Assembly (NCBI GenBank): GCA_964485345.1
Contig: CAZAJB010000071.1
Coordinates: 1 to 10,598 of the forward strand
DNA length: 10,598 nucleotides
Direction of reading: 5' to 3'
Origin: UBA5420 sp964485345
GTDB taxonomy: Bacteria > Bacillota > Limnochordia > Darwinibacteriales > Darwinibacteriaceae
This document shows positions 6,208 to 10,598 of the stretch, piece after piece. The position numbers and the translations under genes were made by a program. The notes under the pieces are model-generated. The model had not been told where the DNA came from. It did not search any database and saw nothing but the letters and a program-made list of their open reading frames with translations. Every line of letters starts with the position of its first letter. Within the stretch, counting starts at the first letter, position 1.

Positions 6208-6233
6208 AAAAGCCTCCACCGGGAGGCTTTTTT
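6208..6233 (+). terminator. Strong terminator after SPOCS-like gene A
   Basis: GCCTCC (6212-6217) pairs with GGAGGC (6222-6227), extended by the flanking A and T runs, and is followed by TTTTTT. It separates gene A from the three-gene operon that starts at 6334. Confidence 0.92.
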
Positions 6234-6256
6234 GTTGCCTAAATCTAGGAACTGAC

Positions 6257-6290
6257 TCCTATAGCCAAATTTTCCTAAGTACATATCCTT
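6257..6290 (+). promoter_or_regulatory. Promoter-like element of the three-gene SPOCS-like operon
   Basis: TCCTATAGC (6257-6265), 16 bp, then CATATCCTT (6282-6290), matching the element before gene A in both boxes and in exact spacing. The -10-like box fits CATAnnnT of SigE/SigK. It lies 43 bp before the ATG at 6334 and downstream of the preceding terminator, where a promoter is needed. Confidence 0.58.
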
Positions 6291-6333
6291 AACTAGGAGG
6301 GAACTCCCAATTTAATGACAGGGGAGAAACTGA

Positions 6334-6864
6334 ATGACACAACTGGAGTTGCTTGAAGAACGGATCCACCAGCAACGAATCAAAGTACCAATGGTCATAG
6401 ACAAGGACTCTTGTGTGCAGGTTGTCGGGCGCACAAAGATTGAAGGTCCAGCGAACTTATCCTTTGCCCATGGCCGATTCGAAACTGGGGGAGAACAAGT
6501 CGATGTGAGGCTCGTGCCCGATAGTCGTCCACCAGAGCTGCTCAGTACCACGATTATCCCTGGCAAGGTCATGAACACGGGGGTGGTGTATGCGGACTTA
6601 GTGATCACCTCACTGATCGGAACGAGACTGGCGTCGCAGTCGAATATTCCGATCCTGTGGCATGACATTCTGCCGAGCCCGGGGGCAGAACCGGGGGACA
6701 TTGTGCAGAAACATGATTTCCTGATTGAAGGGTTCGAAGATGTCTCAGGCTATTGCGACTGTGAAGGGAAATTCTGGTTACTGTTGGCTGTAGTCGTCAG
6801 ATACTGCATCGTGGTTGCGACGGAACGAATCCTAAAGATTGAAGCCGCGGAACCCTTCTGCTAG
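6334..6864 (+). CDS. SPOCS-like (DUF3794-type) protein B, probable spore envelope protein
   Basis: A 176-residue protein and the clearest SPOCS match in the window. After a variable N-terminus (1-55), residues about 56-170 show TTIIPGKVMNTGVV (72-85), the SNIPILWHDILPSPGAEPGDIVQKHD stretch (103-128), and VVVRYCIVVATERILKI (153-169). PGKV-x-x-x-G, the IP/H turn and PGA-x-PGD-x-V follow the usual SPOCS order. Five cysteines (27, 141, 143, 158, 176) are present, the last being the C-terminal residue, as in protein A. An 18-nt stretch coding IVQKHD (6700-6717) is identical in gene A (6046-6063). The ATG at 6334 follows AGGGGAG by 7 nt. This is the first gene of a three-gene operon, with 35 nt to gene C. 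The domain call is by pattern; the coat or exosporium role is inferred. Confidence 0.72.
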   Translation: MTQLELLEERIHQQRIKVPMVIDKDSCVQVVGRTKIEGPANLSFAHGRFETGGEQVDVRLVPDSRPPELLSTTIIPGKVMNTGVVYADLVITSLIGTRLASQSNIPILWHDILPSPGAEPGDIVQKHDFLIEGFEDVSGYCDCEGKFWLLLAVVVRYCIVVATERILKIEAAEPFC

Positions 6865-6899
6865 GTTCTGTGGGAACTTCAGGAAGGTGGTGTGGAAAA

Positions 6900-7517
6900 A
6901 TGGGAAAGGGCAAGAAGAAGCGTTGCATCAAAGCTCTAGTGGTTAAGGCGGAGCTGACTGTGGAGAAGACCGGAAGGATTGAGGTTGCAGCACCCCTGGG
7001 TGTCAGGGTCTGTGGCAAGACTGGTCAGCTCGAAACTCCGCTAGAACTCAAGCTGCTTGGGGAGCCTGTTTTCACCCCAACAATTGTCCCTAATAAGCTG
7101 ATCGATCACGGACTCCAAAAGGCTTGTCTCGTTCTGCACAGGCCTAGCGGAGACTGTAGTCTTTCCGTGGCCTCAGCAACGAACCTAGACATTCCCATCT
7201 ATGGAACACATGAGGTACCGTGCATTGAAGTCGGCGATCGGGTTCGGGAGAAGGCAGAAGTCCAATCCATTGATATTAGGGGTATCCGAGAACCTGGCTA
7301 TCAGGGGTGCGAAACGAAGAACAGGCTGATTATTACCGTGCTTTACAAGGTCAAGATAGTCGTTCTCCGAGAAGAAGTCGTCTGCATTCCCAAGCACTGC
7401 GATTATACGGATGAGGATTGCTCAATTCAAGAGGTTGACTCCGAGGACACGATTATCAACAGGAATGATATCAAGATCATCGTGAACCCGCCTCAGCATT
7501 CGAATCGGAGGGTGTAA
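6900..7517 (+). CDS. SPOCS-like protein C, cysteine-rich, probable spore envelope protein
   Basis: A 205-residue protein with a basic N-terminus (MGKGKKKRC). Residues about 15-165 carry a SPOCS-like domain: APLGV (31-35), LGEPVFTPTIVPNKLIDHGLQKACLVL (53-79), IPIYGTHEVPCIEVGDRV (98-115), YKVKIVVLREEVV (149-161). It aligns along its length with protein D (APLGV-x-V, TG-x-L, LG-x-PV, KLI-x-x-G, E-V-x-x-I-E-x-GD, REE-x-V). Nine cysteines are present (9, 38, 76, 86, 108, 137, 162, 167, 174), far more than expected for a cytosolic enzyme and typical of cross-linked spore layers. The C-terminal 40 residues are acidic and then Asn/His/Arg-rich. An in-frame GTG at 6870 lacks a ribosome binding site; AAGGTGG lies 9 nt before the ATG at 6900. 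One nucleotide separates it from gene D. Confidence 0.66.
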   Translation: MGKGKKKRCIKALVVKAELTVEKTGRIEVAAPLGVRVCGKTGQLETPLELKLLGEPVFTPTIVPNKLIDHGLQKACLVLHRPSGDCSLSVASATNLDIPIYGTHEVPCIEVGDRVREKAEVQSIDIRGIREPGYQGCETKNRLIITVLYKVKIVVLREEVVCIPKHCDYTDEDCSIQEVDSEDTIINRNDIKIIVNPPQHSNRRV

Positions 7518-7518
7518 C

Positions 7519-8115
7519 ATGGCACGGATCATGACGCATGTGGTGATTGCTGAAACAGAGGCCACGAAGATCGCCAGTCTCGAACTGCAGGCACCCCTTG
7601 GAGTAGGCGTTGATCTAGACACGGGGGAACTGACAAGACTCGTCAAGGTAACCCCTCTTGGCGATCCGGTGCTCAGGTACACAATTCTTAAGGGCAAGTT
7701 GATCAACGAAGGTTTTCTCAAGGCCAGGCTTGAGGTGGAATCGGAAGAGCTCGAACACATTGTGTATCTGCCCATCTTCTCGGTAACGGAAGTTGAGGGG
7801 ATCGAACCAGGGGATCATGTCCTTGAGTTTTCTGAACTGGAGCACATCTCCGTCAGCGGGCTACCCGACATGGTACCCATCGGTCATTCTGGCTACAAGG
7901 TGAAACTCTTTGTCCGGGCACTCCTCAAGATCCAGATCACAGTCACCCGAGAAGAAATGGTGTCCCTGCCTGAAGAGGAGGTCGACTTGGAGCCAGAAAT
8001 CCATTCAGAGCGCAAAAAGAAAACAAATGAGACCGCTTCTAGAACAAAGCGGCCCCAGAATAGATTCGGCAGCCAATCCACCTGGAATCGCTATTGGGCA
8101 TATATGCACCGCTAA
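7519..8115 (+). CDS. SPOCS-like protein D, cysteine-free, with a basic tail
   Basis: A 198-residue paralogue of protein C. Residues about 8-152 carry the domain: LQAPLGVGV (23-31), LGDPVLRYTILKGKLINEGFLKARLEV (47-73), LPIFSVTEVEGIEPGDHV (84-101), LLKIQITVTREEMVSLP (135-151). Unlike A, B and C it has no cysteine at all. A tail follows: acidic at 152-160, then rich in Lys/Arg (164-184), ending in an aromatic and basic stretch (TWNRYWAYMHR). Such a tail could bind another coat protein or a polyanion; this is inference. GGAGGGTG overlaps the end of gene C just before the ATG, so the two are translationally coupled. No membrane segment or signal peptide is seen. Confidence 0.66.
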   Translation: MARIMTHVVIAETEATKIASLELQAPLGVGVDLDTGELTRLVKVTPLGDPVLRYTILKGKLINEGFLKARLEVESEELEHIVYLPIFSVTEVEGIEPGDHVLEFSELEHISVSGLPDMVPIGHSGYKVKLFVRALLKIQITVTREEMVSLPEEEVDLEPEIHSERKKKTNETASRTKRPQNRFGSQSTWNRYWAYMHR

Positions 8116-8123
8116 GAACAGAA

Positions 8124-8167
8124 CTGATGGTTCCTGCGCCCGCCTAACATAGCAAGGGAACCATCAG
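8124..8167. terminator. Hairpin between the convergent SPOCS-like operon and the 75-residue gene
   Basis: CTGATGGTTCC (8124-8134) and GGAACCATCAG (8157-8167) form a perfect 11-bp stem with a 22-nt loop. It lies midway between two convergent stops (8115 and 8187). It lacks a T-tract, so it may act as a transcript end-protecting hairpin as much as a terminator. Confidence 0.5.
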
Positions 8168-8186
8168 GAACTGTACGCCTGTCGAT

Positions 8187-8414
8187 CTACCAGCAGTCAT
8201 GCTTGACATTGTGCCCGTCGACGCAGATCGTGATGTTGTTGATATTCACTAGTTTGTTCGTGCTGGTCTTAGGAGGCCTTGGCTTGCGACATCCTGGACA
8301 GACCACGTCAATCTTGATATTGTTGACGTTTTTTAGTTCGTTCTCGTTCTCCTCATCCTCACGCCAGTGTGGATGATAGTAATGATATGGCTGAATGCAC
8401 CCTTTATAGCCCAT
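8187..8414 (-). CDS. Small Cys/Asn-rich protein with an internal repeat, unknown function
   Basis: I do not recognise this 75-residue protein. The N-terminus is rich in Tyr and His (YKGCIQPYHYYHPHW). An acidic stretch EDEENENE follows, then two copies of a unit with a 28-residue period: LKNVNNIKIDV (27-37) and LVNINNITICV (55-65). Between them is a CPGC pair (C39, C42) and a Pro/Lys-rich linker; the protein ends KHDCW, and has five cysteines in all. The repeat is visible in the DNA at about 8227-8265 and 8310-8347. GGAGG stands 8 nt before the ATG at 8414; an in-frame ATG at 8462 lacks a site. Small His/Tyr/Cys-rich proteins are common in spore coats and the gene faces the SPOCS-like operon, so a spore-surface role is a reasonable guess. 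A metal-binding role is the alternative. Confidence 0.66.
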   Translation of the reverse strand: MGYKGCIQPYHYYHPHWREDEENENELKNVNNIKIDVVCPGCRKPRPPKTSTNKLVNINNITICVDGHNVKHDCW

Positions 8415-8510
8415 TTCTTTCACCTCCAATACGCCATCTTGCTTTGGTATCTTGGGATACACTATGCACTCTGGGCCCGAGGCGAACTAACCCTCAATTC
8501 CTAAATTCGT

Positions 8511-8534
8511 GCTCCCCCCTGTGGTCGGGAGCAG
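8511..8534. other. Hairpin in the 8415-8628 intergenic region
   Basis: TGCTCCC and GGGAGCA form a 7-bp inverted repeat with about 10 nt between the arms, in the space between the divergent 75-residue gene and the acetyltransferase gene. It could be an operator or a structured leader. No convincing promoter for the acetyltransferase gene was found in this space. Confidence 0.3.
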
Positions 8535-8628
8535 CTGAGCTGGTTGTTGTACAATCGCGCCTTCACTCTTCTGTAACGATCTTGCCGATGACTCGTATAG
8601 AAGTACAGAAGCCCATGGAGGTGTTGTC

Positions 8629-9558
8629 ATGGTAAATATAAGGCAAATATCGCTCTCCGATTATTTCTTTAAGTTTAGCTTGGACCTACCCACCTTAGGA
8701 AAGCATCTAGTGCACTCCACCATTACCCAGGGCGGGTTTTTGCTTGGTGCCTCTACCGACCCGGAGGCGCAGCATCTCGTGGGGATCATTGCTGTGAGGC
8801 GCAGCGAAAGACCCCTGATAGAGTATGTGTTCGTGGAGGAGGCTTTTCGAAGACAACAAATAGCCACAAAGCTCATCGAGACTGCTACATCCCTCACCAA
8901 GGAAGAACACTGCGACGCTGTTTTCGCCTCTGTGGTCCTACAGAATCCCTTCGGAGATGTCCTCGACCATCTGCTCTCGAAAGCCGGCTTTGGGGCTTTC
9001 AGTTCCGCATCGATTGCTCGTTTTACAACTTCTGACCCTAATCCCCACAAGGAATGGGATGAGTTTATGAAGCAAAGGGGGGGCCGGATCTGCGCTGGTC
9101 TAGCCAGAAGAGGGTACCACACCCTATCCTTTGCTGACGCAGATGAAAAGACGATTTCGGATCTGCAAATAGCTGTAGGTAAGCGTTTTCCTAGCAACCT
9201 TGACCCTGCGAAGTTTCTAGGTAACAAAGAACACAGGCTGGTCTATGACCACAGCTTCATCACTGTCAAGGATGGTGAGCCCGCCGCCTTTGTCACGGCA
9301 ACTACGCTAGATGATAAGTCGTTGACGTTTCAGCAACTTTCGGCAGGCTTTGCGTACCAAGGTCGGGGGGCCTTTTTCCTTCCCCTTGCGGCCTTTATCG
9401 ACAAGGCTATCTCTGATCAGCGCTACAGCATGGTGTCGACCACGGTGTCTGACAACAATAGCAGGATGAAAGTATTGCTCGACGGGTTCTTGCGGCCCAT
9501 GGCAGCAAGTGTGAAGACGCAGAATTCGTATAGGAAAGAGCTACATGAAGCTCTATAG
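8629..9558 (+). CDS. GNAT-family N-acetyltransferase with two domains
   Basis: A 309-residue cytosolic protein of the GCN5-related acetyltransferase superfamily, expected to move an acetyl group from acetyl-CoA to an amine; the substrate is unknown. The N-terminal domain (about 1-135) shows the strand HLVGIIAVRR (49-58), IEYVFVEEAFRRQQIATKLIETA (64-86) as motif A with its acetyl-CoA pyrophosphate loop (74-79), and a C-terminal FG-x-VLDHLLSKAGF helix and strand. A second GNAT-like half (about 165-309) has AAFVTATTL (219-227), YQGRGA (243-248) as its loop, and a matching final helix. In the first loop the usual Gly is replaced by Gln (RRQQIA), so the second half may carry activity. The ATG follows GGAGG by 7 nt. 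It is convergent with the radical SAM gene, with 19 nt between stops and no clear terminator. Confidence 0.82.
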   Translation: MVNIRQISLSDYFFKFSLDLPTLGKHLVHSTITQGGFLLGASTDPEAQHLVGIIAVRRSERPLIEYVFVEEAFRRQQIATKLIETATSLTKEEHCDAVFASVVLQNPFGDVLDHLLSKAGFGAFSSASIARFTTSDPNPHKEWDEFMKQRGGRICAGLARRGYHTLSFADADEKTISDLQIAVGKRFPSNLDPAKFLGNKEHRLVYDHSFITVKDGEPAAFVTATTLDDKSLTFQQLSAGFAYQGRGAFFLPLAAFIDKAISDQRYSMVSTTVSDNNSRMKVLLDGFLRPMAASVKTQNSYRKELHEAL

Positions 9559-9577
9559 CACCCTCTGGGATCGAGGT

Positions 9578-10598
9578 CTACCTTCGCCTGCGTCTCTGCT
9601 TGCCTTGTCTAGGAGGTATCAGGCATTTTGCACCATGGCCAATGAGATCGGTGCGCTGAGCCTTTGTTAAAGCTTCAAATACGAGACGGTAATTGCGCGG
9701 GTGCGAGTAGTGAATTAAGGCCCTTTGCATTGCTTTTTCGTGCGGGTCTTTAGCCACGTACACCGGCTCCATAGTGCGGGGGTCAAGCCCTGTGTAATAC
9801 ATGCAAGTGGATAGTGTTCCTGGCGTTGGATAGAAGTCTTGAACTTGTTCAGGCATCTGCCTGGTATCCCTAATATACTCCGCAAGTTCAATGGCGGCGG
9901 CCAAATCAGAGCCGGGATGGCTTGACATGAAATAGGGCACTAGGTGTTGATTCTTGCCAAGCTCCTGATTGCTCTGCTTATATTGCCTAGTGAAGCGGTC
10001 GTACACTGCCCGCTGGGGTTTTCCCATCTTCTCAAGGACCATAGGCGAAACATGCTCGGGCGCCACTTTCAGTTGCCCGCTAATATGATGCGTGCAGAGC
10101 TCTCTAAAGAAATCGGGGTTTTTATCATACATCAGGTAGTCGTAACGGATGCCAGAGCGAATAAAAACCTTTTTCACCCCTGGAAGCCCTCGTAGAGTGC
10201 GCAGGGTGCGTAAATACCTTTGGTGGTCTACAACAAGGTTCTTGCAGGGCCGAGGGACCATACACTGCCTCTTTTTGCACACGCCTTGCTTCTCTTGCCT
10301 CACACAGGCCCGATTCTGAAAGTTGGCCGTGGGCCCTCCAACATCGTGAATGTAGCCCTTGAAATCGGGATCGCCTAGGAGCTGCTCGGCTTCTTGGACC
10401 AAGGACTGGGTGCTGCGGGCCTGTACCACTCGACCTTGATGAAAGCTTAGGGCGCAAAAGTTGCATCCCCCAAAGCAGCCTCGATTACTAGTCAGGCTAA
10501 ACTTTACCTCGGAAATTGCTGGCACGCCGCCCATCGCTTCATAGATCGGATGATAGTTGCGGGCGAAGGGCAGGGCGTAAACCCCATCAAGCTCTACC
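9578..10598 (-). CDS. ygiQ: YgiQ-family radical SAM protein, C-terminal part, cut by the window edge
   Basis: The frame stays open to the right edge, so the 5' end is missing; 339 residues are visible. Reading begins VELDGVYALPFARNYHPIYEA, and the ATG at 10534 is internal. The radical SAM motif CFGGCNFC has its three cysteine codons starting at 10477, 10465 and 10456 and should bind a 4Fe-4S cluster that cleaves S-adenosylmethionine. A second cysteine group, C-x7-C-x3-C-x5-C in the CVRQEKQGVCKKRQCMVPRPC region, is typical of YgiQ proteins and may hold another cluster. QLKVAPEHVS and DFYPTPGTLSTCMYYTGLDP are further family blocks, and the C-terminus ends in a run of arginines. YgiQ proteins are widespread but their reaction is unknown. 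Full-length members have about 600-740 residues, so roughly half is outside. Confidence 0.92.
   Translation of the reverse strand, partial: VELDGVYALPFARNYHPIYEAMGGVPAISEVKFSLTSNRGCFGGCNFCALSFHQGRVVQARSTQSLVQEAEQLLGDPDFKGYIHDVGGPTANFQNRACVRQEKQGVCKKRQCMVPRPCKNLVVDHQRYLRTLRTLRGLPGVKKVFIRSGIRYDYLMYDKNPDFFRELCTHHISGQLKVAPEHVSPMVLEKMGKPQRAVYDRFTRQYKQSNQELGKNQHLVPYFMSSHPGSDLAAAIELAEYIRDTRQMPEQVQDFYPTPGTLSTCMYYTGLDPRTMEPVYVAKDPHEKAMQRALIHYSHPRNYRLVFEALTKAQRTDLIGHGAKCLIPPRQGKQRRRRR

Noticed and set aside
6314..6355. ATG with AGGAGGG upstream opening a 13-codon ORF before SPOCS-like gene B
   Set aside because: The spacing from AGGAGGG is too long, the ORF overlaps the real start in another frame, and a better site serves gene B; possible leader peptide but unsupported.
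8463..8475. CATAGTGTA on the minus strand as a SigK/SigE -10 for the 75-residue gene
   Set aside because: The -10 box fits CATAnnnTA, but no matching upstream box is present and the shared TCCTATAGC element is absent.
8661..9227. Open minus-strand frame of 188 codons
   Set aside because: It is antisense to the GNAT gene; the translation has no domain pattern and no start signal.

Overview
The window reads as chromosomal DNA from an anaerobic, spore-forming member of the Bacillota (Firmicutes). The grounds are strong AGGAGG-type ribosome binding sites in front of nearly every gene, a clostridial-type cellobiose phosphorylase, a YjfB-like protein, four proteins resembling the SPOCS/DUF3794 spore-coat domain, and promoter-like sites fitting sporulation sigma factors. 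The exact lineage cannot be read from the sequence; a cellulose-using clostridium-like or Limnochordia-like organism is a guess.

Layout. Positions 71-2566 (minus) hold a GH94 cellobiose phosphorylase with its own terminator and a SigH-like promoter. Upstream of it lies a minus-strand XRE regulator with two membrane segments (2703-3212). This is divergent from a plus-strand bacterioferritin-like gene that starts at TTG (3459-3983); the space between them holds promoters and a dyad flanked by direct repeats. From 4048 to 5480 there is a run of small minus-strand genes: a YjfB-like protein, a C-GCAxxG-C-C family probable redox protein, a 41-residue basic protein with an excellent ribosome binding site, and a 111-residue protein with one N-terminal membrane segment.

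The most interesting part is 5633-8414. Four plus-strand genes (157, 176, 205 and 198 residues) are diverged paralogues that resemble single SPOCS domains. The first has its own terminator; the other three form a tight operon. The first gene and the operon share the same promoter-like architecture: TCCTATAGC, exactly 16 bp, then CATAT, the second box resembling the -10 of mother-cell sigma factors SigE/SigK. Facing them is a 75-residue Cys/Asn-rich protein with an internal 28-residue repeat. I infer a spore-envelope module that may be largely undescribed.

The right end carries a two-domain GNAT acetyltransferase (8629-9558), convergent with the C-terminal part of a YgiQ-family radical SAM protein that runs off the window edge. 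No rRNA, tRNA, CRISPR array, insertion sequence or prophage gene was seen.
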